Source: Serripes groenlandicus (taxonomy: Eukaryota; Mollusca; Bivalvia; Cardiida; Cardiidae). Taken from it: a DNA stretch of 64,000 bases. The stretch spans positions 55,004,616-55,068,615 of the forward strand of contig JASEVX010000007.1 of NCBI GenBank assembly GCA_031761405.1. The letters are read 5' to 3'. Positions 28,501 through 42,600 of this stretch are shown here, one piece after another (the first letter of the stretch is position 1; each line of letters opens with the position of its first letter). Made by a program: the position numbers and the translations under genes. The notes below the pieces were generated by a model that was given only the letters and a program-made list of their open reading frames with translations, did not search any database and was not told the DNA's origin.

Positions 28501-31500
28501 TCGGAAATCATTTGGGAGGGCGGCTTATTATTAGAAAGAAACAAATCTAGATGATTTGAACATATTACAATTGTGGTTGTTTACGAACACTAATAAATGA
28601 CACATCTAAAATGAAATAAATATTCCGATTTTTTAATGTTTGCAGTTTTTTTTATTTCACTCGCATTTAAGTTTTTTGTCTTATTTACGAAGACAAAAGT
28701 GGTCCCTTCAAGACGTGAACCAACACCCCCTAATGCAGACTCTTATGTGTCATCATTGAGGTCAATTTCGGATTCTCCTTTTAATAGCAATTTTAACTTA
28801 CTAAATGTTGTTTTCATGTTCAAAGAGATGTCTTGATTTGTGTAGAATTCATTTAATAATGTTAATCCATGAATATCTAAAGTAGGAACTGTTTCTAAGC
28901 TAAATATAGACCCTATCCTGTTGTGTAGTTTCGTGACCTTTAACATCGATTTTCGCGCATGCGCATTTCGATATGAAAAAGCGAGTGATATTATTTTATT
29001 TTAGACAAGTACAAGACGAATGTTTGACGCAAAGCGTCAAAGAGAAGCCGCAATATTTCGTTGTACATGTAGAATAAGAAAAAAAGAACATTTTTAAATC
29101 CACAAACAATAGAACAATTTAAACTGTAGACGGTAATGCTGATATATTTCTCCTTTTGAAGACTTTTGTTTTCTTCAAATTACCTCCCTTTAAAGCAATA
29201 CCAGGATATTTACCTTGTGATTCGAATAAGATTAACAAACATTGAAATTATATGAATGAATACTATTATTTAAATAAGTAACAACAGCAAAATTAAATTT
29301 AAGCCAAGATAAATGTGTACACATTTCGTTAATTTTTTATAGATACCCTAATGTATAGGTATGAATATAAAATTTATAAGCAAATGTTTGAATAGACTAA
29401 GGAAAGTCAAGAATACATAAATAAATCAATGCAGTCTTTTCCGGCGACATTGATGCCTTGCATCAACTTTCTCTTGTATGATACATATATTGCATTTTGT
29501 TAACATTTGTATTATTATCTGGTATCCTGCAGTTTATTATAATTACAAACTGGAAACTGACTCAGTGGTGTAGTGGTAGAGTGTCCAATCTGGATGTGGG
29601 AGGTCACAAGTTCAATCCCGGGCCAGATCATACCAAAGACTTTAAAAATGATAGTAATGGCCTTTCCTCCTTGGTCTTAGGATTGTGGAGTTAGCATATT
29701 GACTAACTCACTGTTGTCATGATATATGGACCAGTAGTACTGGTAAAATACACAGGAAATCACATGATATATGGACCCGTAGTACTGGTAAAATACACAG
29801 GAAATCACATGATATATGGACCCGTAGTACTGGTAAAATACACAGGAAATCACATGATATATGGACCAGTAGTACTGGTAAAATACACAGGAAATCACAT
29901 GATATATGGACCAGTAGTACTGGTAAAATACACAGGAAATCACATGATATATGGACCAGTAGTACTGGTAAAATACACAGGAAATCACATGATATAACTT
30001 TAAATTGTTGAAAGCAGCATAAAACATATACAAATAAACAAATATACGGACCGGAATCGCTAGAACTTGTCTATTTTTTTCCTAATTTTCCTTTCAAGAA
30101 AATATATTGTAAATAAATAAAATGTACTTTTTGCCAGCTAAGGTTTTTGGTCACTACTTATGTGAAAATATGACTCTTTTATGATTATCTTGTCTATGTT
30201 CTGTTTGTTGTTTCGTTTTATTATTGTTGATTTAATTTCAGGATGTTCCAGTTTATTGTTTACTTTTGCATTTTTTTAATATTCCCATCTATCATTCTCA
30301 TCAAAATAGTTGATGCTTATTAATTTATGCTTTGTCACAGAGGCCCACAGGGAAGACTGGGCATGCCCAACTGTGCAGACTCTATAAATAAAGTCTTTAT
30401 TATTATTATTATTATTATTTATTAATAATATTATTATACAGATCTGCAGCGGACATCTTTCAAAATGTCTATTCATGAATATGAAAAAACACTATGAATG
30501 AAAATATATCCCTTACCATGTTATAACAATTCTGCAGCAATCAACTTTGAAAACATTGAGGCACAAATATGAAAAAAATCTCTATAAATTAAAATATAAA
30601 TTAATAAATAGAGTTAAAAGTATTAATGGCAAAAGGAGAACTTTGTCTTCTTTTCTCACAATGCTTTCAAAAGTCATGCACATTTGCAGTTAAAGAAAAG
30701 GTTAACCCTTTCCCTCATATAGACGCTTTCTGACGCCTCTGCAGCAGACAGCTTTTTTAAAACATAGTGACAAACGAAGAAATTGCTCATAACGAACAAT
30801 TTCTCTTTTGCAACAATGTTTTCCACTTTTAGTCATAGGTTATCCATTCAATTATAGAGATTTTCTATTTTTTGACAAAATATGTTCAAAGTCGTCTGCT
30901 GCAGGATTGTCGTATGAGGGAAAGGGTTAAGAAAAGATTAATATAGTTGAAAAAATTGTTGCAAAGGATAAGTTGCTTATTATTATTAAATTTATCCTTT
31001 TATCACACTGTTTTCAAATGTTGTCAGTCTGCTTAGTTTTTGACATATATTGGAATATGAAAAATTATGATCCAAACAAAATTATAATATTTTCAAACAA
31101 TCATTATTCTTAAATATTTTTAAAGTTACGAAACTAAAGATCGTTTAACCTTTTCCCACTTAAAGACGCATATGCGGCAGACGACTTTTAAAAAACAGCG
31201 TGACAAAAGGATAAATTGCTCATAATGAACAATTCCTCCTTTTGTAACACTCAAAATCCCCTCACCCTGAAAATGATAGGGTAGTCAAAATCCCCTCGAC
31301 CAAAATGTTAGGGTAGTCAAAATCCCCTCGACCGAAATGATAGGGTAGTCAAAATCCCCTTGATGGGATTAGCAGGGTAATCATAATGTATGACATTAGG
31401 AGACATCCAAGGTGTCTAAAGCTAAAATAACATTGCACTAAAAAGACAAAGAACATAGTAAGTAATTTAAATCATTTTAATGTTTTACATACATAACAAA

Positions 31501-34500
31501 GTAAGTAATTTAATCATTTTAATAAATATTCAGCACACTGTTTCTAGGACATTTTTTATTTTCACAGTTTAACTAACCACTTTCTACCATATTTAGACGC
31601 TCATATGTTTATCTTATTCTTATAAGTTGTCCAATCACTGACAAGAATTCCTCAAGGGACCGTATGGGTTTTGACACAAACATTTTCATCAACTCCAAGA
31701 TAAACTGACAGTGATCTATATTATATTAATAGTGATATATTGAATTTTGCACAGCATTATTTTAGCATAACAATTCACCAATACATCTTTTTAAAAGAAT
31801 TAACATGTAATTAATGGGTAATTATTGACTGATCACTAAGATGACTGTAAACGGAAATGATGTACTATATTTACATTTAGCTTTACAAGAAAATATATGA
31901 TCTTAGATTGAGCGGATTATGAATATCCATCGAGGGGATTTTGACTACCCTATCATTTTGGTCGAGGGGATTTTGACTACCCTATCATTTTGGTTGAGGG
32001 GATTTTGACTACTATGCCATTTTCAGAGTGAGGGGATTTTGACATACACTCTTTTCAACTCTTTTAACTAGTTTGACTTTTATTTATAGAGTTTTTTCAT
32101 ATTTTTTGCTTAGACATTTTCAAAGTCGTCTGCTGTAGAATTGTTGTATGTGGGAAAGAGTGAACAAAACTATCCTCCATCCTCATCCTCAATAAGAATA
32201 AGAAGGAACGGATCCGCAACTGCTTCTTGTGAATGAACCATCTTATCAAGTTTAACCCTTTCCCTCATACAACAATTCTGCAGTAGACGACTTTGAACAT
32301 ATTTTGTCAAAAATAGAAAATCTCTATAATTGAATGGATAACCTATGACTAAAAGTGGAAAACATTGTGGCAAAAGGAGAAATTGCTTGTTTTGAGCAAT
32401 TTCTTCTTTTGTCACTATGTTTTCAAAAAGCTGTCTGCTGCAGAGGCGTCAGAAAGCGTCAATATGAGGGAAAAGGTTAATGCAGAGTAAAATCCCCATT
32501 GCAAAATGCTCATTATTAGCCAATTCCCCTTTTTCTACAGAGTTCTAACATGTTTTAGCAGTACTTGGTTAAAGTTGATACTTTAATGAAATGGTCTGAC
32601 AGAGGCTAACTACTTTATTAACTTGGATAAATTTGGATTTTAAAACATCTCGGCCAAAAAAAATTGACAATCTGTTTTAAACCTTTTCCACATACAACAA
32701 ATTTGCAGCATACGATTTTGAAAACATACCCAAAAACAATTGGAAACATCCTTTAAATTAAAGTACAATAATTGAATAGAGTTGTAAAATGGTGATAAAA
32801 GTAGAAATTGCTCGTATTTAGCAATTTCTTCTTTCGTCGCCATGTTTTCAAAAAGCCGTCTGCTGCAGAGGCGTCAGAGAGCGTTAATTTGAGGGAAAGG
32901 GTTAATAAACGTTCAATTCATAATAACTGTTAAAAACATTGAATCAAGCAGTGGAATTGCTCATTATCATTTTCCACAATGTATTCAAAATTCGTCTGTT
33001 GCAGATGCATCAGAATGCAGGTGGGAAAGGGTTAATCTATTAAATCTCTTTCTAGGAGTTTGCTTCTCCGAGAGCCCCAGCAGGAGGTTCCAAGATGGTA
33101 CAAAACAAGGGACAAGCTTCAGCACCGAAACCGAAGAGACGTCAGAAATACAAGGTATTTAAAAAAAGATATCTTTTTTAAAACTCTTTTGCCGATTTTT
33201 CATTTTTTCTGATAGACTTTGTTCCTAGGGTGAACCTGAATCCTCAAGCAATGTTGATTGTTAAAAAACAATATGGTCACAAGGGGTTGGGGTGGTTTGC
33301 TTTTTATGACTAAAGTGAAAACATATTGACCGTATTTTCAATTTATTAGTAAATTTTTCAAAATTTCTTAAAAAATCCATATTGATTGTTAAAAAAACCC
33401 ATGGCATCAAGTGGTCTTTTCAATTTGATAAAGTCATATGGTAGTAGGCCGATCCCAGCTGGATTTGGCCAATTATGAAGTTGTAATTCATTCTATCATC
33501 TGGTGACTTAATTTTGTTAAATTACCTTCTTTTACTTGTCAATCATTCCAATTAAAAGTGAAAGAGGAAGAGAAATTTAAACATTGTTGGGAAAGGTGAA
33601 TTTGCTGGACCTGAATATAGTAATTTGTCCTTTTGCAACAATGATTTTAAAACTTGTTTTCTCAGTGGGACCTAAGTTCATCTGTAATCAGATAAAGGCT
33701 TAACCCTTTCCCTCATACGACAATTCTGCAGCAGACGTCTTTGAACGTATTTTGTCAAAACATAGAAAATCTCCATAATTGAATGGATAACCTATGACTA
33801 AAAGTGGAAAACATTGTGGCGAAAGGAGAAATTGCTCGTTTTGTGCAATTTTTTCTTTTGTCACTATGTTTACAAAAAGCTGTCTGCTGCAGAGGCATCA
33901 GAAAGCATCTATATGAGGCAAAAGGTTAAATCAAAGTAAAGAAACTCTAAACCTTTTCCCAAATACGGATGTTTTACTGACACTAGTGAAGCATATGTCT
34001 TTTTCCACAATGACTTTTCAACTCTATTAAATAGTAATACTTCCACTTAACCCTTTCCCTCATACGACAATTCTGCAGCAGACGACTATGAACGTATTTT
34101 GTCAAAACATAGAAAATCTCCATAATTGAATAGATAACCTATGACAAAAAGTGGAAAACATTGTGGCAAAAGGAGAAATTGCACGTTTTGTGCAATTTCT
34201 TCTTTTGTCACTATGTTTTCAAAAAGCCGTCTGCTGCAGAGGCATCAGAAAGCGTCTATATGAGGGAAAGGGTTAAAGTGTTAATCCATTTTATTTTTTG
34301 GCCCAGGTGCTTTCAAATCTGTCTGCAGCTTTGTTGTAATCGGGAATGGTTTAACCCTTTCCCTCATACAACAATTCTGCAGCAGATGACTTTGAACATA
34401 TTTTGTCAAAAAATAGAAATTGAATGGATAACCTATGACTAAAAGTGGAAAACATTGTGGCAAAAGAAGAAATTGCCCGTTTCTTCGTTTGTCACTATGT

Positions 34501-37500
34501 TTTCAAAAAGCTGTCTGCTGCAGAGGCATCAGAAAGCGTCTATATGAGGGAAAGGGTTAAAAGTATGAAAATGTTGTTGTTGTTTTCTTTCAGGCTCTCC
34601 ATGTCAACAATAATATGTCTGATATGGCTAAACAAGCCCAAGAAGAAGCAGAAATAAAGGTAATTCACTAATAAGCAACTTGTGGTGTGACTGCCTCGGT
34701 GGCATGGTGGTAGAGCTTCCAGAATGCAGGAGGTCTGGAGGGTTCAATCCCCGGCCTGGGCATACCAAAGGCTTTAAAAATGGTAGTAATGGCTGCCCTC
34801 TTTGACAATCAGGGTTACAGGTTAGCATTAGGACTGACTAGATGGTATCAGGATAGATGGACCAGTAGTACTGGTAGTTTACCCAGGAAGCACCATGATA
34901 TAACTGAAATATTATTGAAAGCAGTGTTTTACACCAAATGTATGAAATTAAATTTGACACATCTACAGAAGACTACCTTTCAAAACAATTGTGACAAAGG
35001 GAGAAATTGTTCAAGGTGAGCAATTTCTTCTTTTTGCTACAATAATTTCAGCTCTATTCAATAAGTAAACTTTTATTTCAAGAGAACTGTCCATATTTAA
35101 CCCTAGTTGTTTTCAAAGTCATCTGCTGCAGACTTTTGTTTTACCAATATCGGAAAGGGGTTAACATTTGTTGTAAACAGTAAACAGTCTTATTCAACCC
35201 TTTCCCACATACATCAAATCTGCAGCAGACAACTTTGAAAACCTCCAAACATAAACACAAAAAATCTCTATAAATGAAGGTATAATAACTCATAAAAGTT
35301 CAAAACTTTGTGGCAAAAGGAGAAATTGCTCGTTTTGAGCAATTTCTCCTGTTGTCACAATGTTTTAAAAAGTCGTATTGTATATGCGTCAAAATGGATC
35401 TACCGGTGGGAAAGGGTTAATATGGCATCTGTTTACGCCCATGTATCACCAGGGAATCACCAACCATGGAGCTTAACGTTACGTATTATTTTCAGGACAA
35501 CCAGGTGTATTTCAACTTAACCCCTTCCCGCATAAGGACACTTTTTGACACATCTGCCGCAGACAACTTTTGAAAACAATGAGACAAAAGGGAAAATTTT
35601 TTCCTTTTGCCAAAATGATTTCAACTTTTTTCTCCAATTAAACCTTCAATTATACAAATTTCCCAAGTTCTTTGCCTACATGTGTTTTCCAAGTCGTCTG
35701 CTGCAGAATTGTTGTATTCGGAAAATGGTTAAACTGAATGAGTTCATGGTTGAGCTGTATTCGACTACAGCATAGTTTGAATGATGTTTACTAATTCTAA
35801 GTAAAAGGATATACATATTTGAGTTAAAATTTGTAATAACAATATGTTATTGACTTTCAACAGGCAAAATATTAAGAACTCTGTTTTTTACATTAATTGC
35901 ATGATGAATTCTAGAACAAAGTTAAATGATATTCATATTTGAATTTAACGCTTCCTTTCCCACATACAGATAATATTCAACAGAAGATTTGAAAACAATT
36001 TGGCAAAACTATTGAAAATCTCTGATTGTAAGAATGTTTACTGAAAAGAATTTAAAACATAGTAACAAAGGGAGAAATTACTCATTTCTCCTTTTGCCAT
36101 AACGTTTTCAATTATCGCCTGCTGCAGATATAAATGCAACTAACCTGGAAATCTCCTGGGATTTGTTTATTTGCTTTATGTGCTAAAGAATAGCAAACAA
36201 TTCAGTAATGCATGAAAATGCAGTTTGATATTGGTTTACATTGTTTGCATTTTTTGTTTTTTATAAGTTAACCCTTTCCCTCATATAGATGCTTTCTGAC
36301 GCCTCTGCAGCAGATGGCTTTTTGAAAACATAGTGACAAAAGAAGAAATTGCTCAAAACGAGCAATTTCTCCCTGTGTCACCATGTTTTCCACTTTTAGT
36401 CATAGGTTATCCATTTAATTATAGAGTTGTCTGCTGCAGAATCGTCGTATGAGGGAAAGGGTTAAATATATATAAGGATACTGCATATTTCTGGCCTTGA
36501 AACATCAATGAAAAGTTCTTGCTAGCCAAATGGCAATAGTACTAAGAGCGAGGGTAAAACAAACTGTATTGACAAGTTCTTGAACTTCATTTATAGTAAA
36601 GTGTGGTGAACCTTGATTTATAGTTTTGATTATATAGAAATAAGAATAATAATTTTATAGGGCACTGGTGTTAAACCTCCAATTAGCGAGAAAGAAAAAT
36701 CATTGAAGGTGAGAGGGGAAGGTAGCCATTTATAGAGCCTAATGATCATGCTTTTTTAATTGTAGATAAAACCTTTCCTACATATATCACTCTGTAGCAG
36801 ACAAGTTTTGTAAACATTGTAGTAAAATTCAGAAATTGCTCATTTCTTGTTTTGCTACAATGTTTTCAACTTTATTCAATAAGTGGTCTTTCATTTTTGT
36901 AGAGATTTTCCATGTTTATTTACTAAATATATTCAAAGTCAGCTGCTGCAGATATTTTGTATGTGGGCAAGGGTTAAGTAGTATTGGTATATTGAATATG
37001 AGCCCCAACGCTTGAAAATGAACGTGCAGATATTTGCTAGCAGTGTAGATCGAGATCAGCACTGTCATATCTATATACTGATCAAATTTTGTCATATTTC
37101 CAAGTACAAAATACTTCATGTGAACCATTTACTTGATGGCACTCAGTGCAGACCCTGATCAGACACTTGCTGCAAATGTCTGAAGTTTAATTCTTCTGTA
37201 TGGAACTTGGATTTGTCAATATGAAAAGAAGATAAAAAAAAAATGTGGATGAAAGAGAAAATTATCCCGTGATTAGCAGATTCTGACTTTGGGATTTTTC
37301 CACACAAACGGCGGGAGAACTGGTTAAGTCTCCAGGAAGCAGACATTGAGCATGATTACTTGTTTGGCAATTGATGTAAAATAAATAGTGTTCTAAATGC
37401 TACAAAATCATCAATTGTCTTCTGTTTTATGGAAAGCATTGATACTAAAGTAGTTACAATTGTTTTGTCTTAATCCTTTCCCACATACAGATGCTTTTGA

Positions 37501-39655
37501 CACCTCTGCAGCAGACGACTTTTAAATTCTTTGTGGAAAAAGGAGAAATTGCTCATAATGATGCATTTTTTATACTTTTGTCACAATGTTACATTGTTGT
37601 CTGCTGTAGAGATGTTGTAAAGGGTGATGGCATCATAAAGCACAGTGTGAGATACTCAGTTTTATCTCACTGCCAGCCAGAAATTATCTTGGCAAAAATA
37701 TGAAAAATCTTATGTAAATGAAAATGTGATAATTGAATAGAGTTAAAAACATTGTGGCAAAAGGAGAAATTGCTAATTTTGAGCTATTTCTACTTTTGTC
37801 CCAAAATTTTAAATTTTGCATTAAAATGCGTCTGTATGAGGGTAAGGGTTAAAAAAAGAAGGTATATTTTAATGATATAGCTCATTGAAAAAAAAATCCA
37901 TAGAAATCTTTTGGTCCAGTCCCATTGCCATCAGATCTTAGATTGATTATGGTAAACAATTTATCATTGCAACACTGAAAACTATTGCTATTCCGTCCTT
38001 GCTTGGTTTATAACTTTTTAACCTTTTCAACCGTTTACCTGTTATCAATTATACATTTGTGTGCTTTTAAAATATCTGAAGCAAATTTAAAACTTAATAA
38101 AAAAGAAGACTGCTTTTTTATTACATTGTGGAAAACTGAGAAAATGCTCTTAATGAAAAAGTTCTTCTTTTGCCACAATATTTTCAACACAATTCTAAAA
38201 TTAAGCTTTCATCTGAAGAGAATTTCTTTATTTTTCCTGAAAAGATTTCAAAGTCATCTGCTGCAGATTCTTTAATTATACATGGGATTGGGAAAGGGTT
38301 AATATCTATAGACCACCTCTGCTATGTAGTGGTTGAGGTCACAGGTTTGATGGTAGTTACAAGTGGCTTCCACTCCTTGGTGCTCAGGTTTGTGGGGTTA
38401 ACCCTTTCCCTCATATAGACACTTTCTGACGCCTCTGCAGCAGACGGCTTTTTGAAAAGATAGCGACAAAAGAAGAAATTGCTCAAAACGAGCAATTTCT
38501 CCTTTTGCCACAATGTTTTCCACTTTTAGTCATAGGTTATCCATTCAATTAAAGAGGTTTTCTATTTTTTGACAAAATATGTTCAAAGTCGTCTGATGCA
38601 GAATTGTCGTTTGAGGGAAAGGGTTAACATATCAACTGACTCACTGGTGTCAGGATAAATGGACCAGTAGTACTGGTAACTTACGAAGAAAATTCTGGGA
38701 AACTGTGTTTGATATTCATTTGAAAATTTTGTTTAAAAATAATTGTAAATTAATTTCATAATTTTGCACTAATTAGGATAATTCTCAGTTAATGTATTAC
38801 TGAATAAACTAAATACTCATACTGCCGAGCTCGAGTAGCTCGGTTGGTTGCAACGTGGTCTGTCAATCCAGGGGTTGTAAGTTCAAATCCTAGCTTGGCA
38901 AACATTCTTTCCGTAGTTTGACAAAAGTCATTTGTCTTTCACCAATAGGCTAACAGTCTATGTGGAAAAGCAGCCAGTTGCTTGGAAGGTATGTTGTGTT
39001 GAGTACTGGTATGAGAAAGCCAGGAATAGCATGAGTAGGTGAACTGGCCACCATGGTATGACTGAAAAATTGTTTTAAATGGTGTTAGGACCCAATCAAT
39101 CAAATCAAATTCTCATACTTATTGTGTTATGAACATACCAAAGTTTTACATCTTGACCATAGGCTGTACATCGCAAATACAGATCTCCGAAACAATATAC
39201 AAAGGTGAGGGTTAGATAGATAGATAATTATATATGTATATATATTTAGATATATGCCATGCACATGAGCGCTAAAACAGTTTTAAAGCTTCAAGGCCTC
39301 CTAAATTGAATGCACTATTTTTACAAATATCTGCTTTGAAACTGTCTAAAGGTAAAATATTATCTGTTTAGCATAAACAATTATAATACTGAGTTGAAAA
39401 CATTGCTGGAAAAGGATAATTTCTCATTGAGACACCTCTACAACAGACAACTTTTGAAAACATTGTGAAAAAGGGAAATATTGCTCAAAACAAGTGAAAG
39501 CTGTCAGTTTTGTCCACACTGATTAAATTACTGCTCCCAGATCAGGCAGAGTTTAAAGGGCCAAATTTCATTGACTACTCATGTAGGAATGAAAGACTCA
39601 TTATGTCTCCCCCATATAAGTGGGAGACATATTGTTTTTGCTCTGACTGTCTGCC

Positions 39656-39691
<36 letters not shown>

Positions 39692-42600
39692 ACAAATCGT
39701 GTCTGCTCCATAACTTTTGAACCGCTTGAAGGATATTGAATTGTTAACACATGTTAACCATACTGAGACGATGTGCAGAGCGCATGATACAACTACTTTG
39801 GTTCAAGGTCAAGGTTTCAGTATTTCAATCAATGACAAATTGCAATATGTGAGACATATGTTTTTAAGGCAAAAACAACCATCTTTTTTCAGAATGTTTT
39901 TGTGCACAAGCTAATCTGAGTCTCTGCTGTCTACAAGTGCTGTTAGCTACATTTATATGATGTCATGGATTACATGCCTATATTTATAAACCTTTCCCAC
40001 ATACAGCAAGTCTGCAGCAAGCAGCTTTGAAAACATAAATGCAAAATTTATGGAAATGTTCTCAATGTGAAAGAATAATCATTAAGTTAAAACATTGTGT
40101 CAAAAGGAAAAATAATGAGCATTTTCTCTTTTTTTTCCACATTTTTTTTTCAATTTCGCCTGCTGCAGATGCTTCAAAGTACATCTGTATGAAGGAAAGG
40201 GATAATATAGTGGACTTGTGATAACTCACACAAAGTCATGTGATAATTTGAATATTTTGTTTAATTAGAACCCAGTCTGGTTAGGGATGTGTCATTTGAT
40301 GAGCAATCATAAATCGCTGCTGCGCTGTTCTCTTGATTTTGCTCATATGTTTGAAAAGTCATCTGCTTCAAAACTGCTGCATGTGGGCAATTGGTAAGAG
40401 AATTTAGGAATCCTTTGAACACATCAATAACTTAACCCTTATCCACATATAGACATTTTCTGATGCCTCTGCAGCAGACGACATCTGAAAAAATTGTGGC
40501 AAAAGGAGAAATTGCGATTTTTCTTTTGACCACAATGTTTTCAACTCTATTTATTAATTAAGCTCTCATTTATGCAGAGTTTTCATGTTTTTGACTATAT
40601 GTTTACAAAGTTGCTGCTTCTAAACTGTCACATGTGGGAAAGGGTTAAGGGAATTGAGGGATCACATCAACAAATTAACCCTTTCCAACATACAACAATT
40701 CTGCAGCAGACGACTTTCAAAACTTATTGACAAAAGCATGAACAATCTCAATAAATGAGAGTTTAACACTTCAATAGAGTTGAAATCATTGTGGCTAAAG
40801 GTAAAATTGCTCGTTTTGAGTAATTTCTGCTTTTGCCACAATGTTTACAAAAGTTGCAGATGCGTCAAAATGTGTCAACAAGTGGGAAAGGGTAAAGTAT
40901 TGTATATGCGTGACGCTGTCCCTAACAACTTCGAGTTAGCAGGAGTACACTGTACAGCTCTAGGTGCACACCTTCGTTGCCTAAGGTGATTCATATATTT
41001 TATATTTGTTAACCCTTTCCCTCATACAACAATTCTGCAGCAGATGCCTTTTACCATATTTTGTCAAAAAATAGAAAATCTTTGTAATTGAATGGATAAC
41101 CTTTGACTAAAAGTGGGAAACATTGTGGCAAAAGGAGAAATTGCTCGTTTTGAGCAATTTCTTCTTTTTGTCACTATGTTTTCAAAAAGCCGTCTGCTGC
41201 AGAGGTGTCAGAAAGCGTCTATATGAGTGAAAGGGTTAATACAGCTTTTTGTTCTTTTTCATTGTAACAAGGCTTGTAGGTTTCAGGTATAGACCAAAAT
41301 GAAACATAATTTTTTATTTTTTTATTTTAAGATTGTACATTCTTTAGTAACTTGAAGCACATTAAAATGTTGTATATATGTTGTAAAAGCTTATACAGTG
41401 CTGTTAACAAACCTAGGATGTTATTTGTAACCCTTATGTTATAGATTAATGCATTGTTTTATCAATATTTCATGTCTCTAGCACTTATAGATTGTAAAAT
41501 GCAATGGCAAAACTGAGCTTGAATGAAATGTCTAGAATGCCATTAATGGAGCACCTGATAGACCCTCTTATTCAATCCTAGAAGTTTCTATGAACTCAGT
41601 AACTTTTGCTATATCATCTCATAGGATCAGCATTTAAACGTTCCAAGGATATACATTTTTGTTTCTATGGGTTTTAATTCTTCTAATATTCAAGGAAATG
41701 AAGCATAATGTTTAAACAGATTTGATAATATTGTTAGAATATGATAAATTTCCTTTGAGCAATTCCTTTATTTTCTTCAGTCATCAGCTGCTAATGGCCT
41801 AAAAAGTTCATGTTTACATTGGCAAAGAGCAATCAATTTGACTATCTCTGTTCAATGTTTAAATGGCTGATTTGACTGGCTACTACAGAAAGCAGTTGAG
41901 TACAAACACAGATTGTCACTGCTGATTATGAGAAATTATCAGCTCTGCTTTAAATATTATTGCAGCACAAGCATCAAAGTTGATATAAATTGCGATAGAA
42001 AAAAAGCAACGAATTTTGACTGGTTTGTACAGTAGTATATAGTAACATTGTTGTTTCTCATGTTGTTTCACATGTTATCAAACTCTTCTGCCATGTATAG
42101 GTATTTACAGACACTGAAAATAGGTAGAGTGATCCATTCATGTCTAGGGGACTGTATTTGAATTTATACATCTCTTTTTGTCAAAACTTTGATGTGTAAC
42201 AACGGAATAATTTCTTACTTTTATCAGGCCCTTGAAAAGGTTGGCATCCACCTACCAGACATGTTTAGAGGTTGGCACAGAAAAAGAAGACTCAGAAAGA
42301 TATCTGGAGATGAATTAACTTGGAGATGTCAGGTATACATATTTATTTTATTGATATTTGTCTGGCTGGCAATCTCTTTTAACCCATTTCCCACATACAA
42401 CAATTCTTCAGCAGATGACTTTGTAAATATATTGGCAAAAATGTGAAATATCTCCATAAATGATAGTTGAATCATTAAATAGAGTTGAAAACATAGTGGC
42501 AAAAGGGGAAATTGTTCATCATGAGCAATTTCTCCTTTTGCCACAAAGTTTTCAAAAGTCTTCTGTTGCAAATGCATCAGAATGTGTCTGCAAGTGGGAA

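Larger units (their letters stand above)
36709..42227. other. Long intron 20, repeats only
   Basis: 5.5 kb with decayed MITEs near 36770-36980, 37470-37650, 37690-37855, 38100-38300 and 39970-40205, plus the better copies listed separately. No exon with good sites and phase was found. Confidence 0.5.

Noticed and set aside
29677..30033. Repeat protein from the frame with VFYQYYWSIYHVISC units, or its plus-strand counterpart
   Set aside because: It is the translation of the 46-bp SINE-tail repeat in both strands; no splice context or start.
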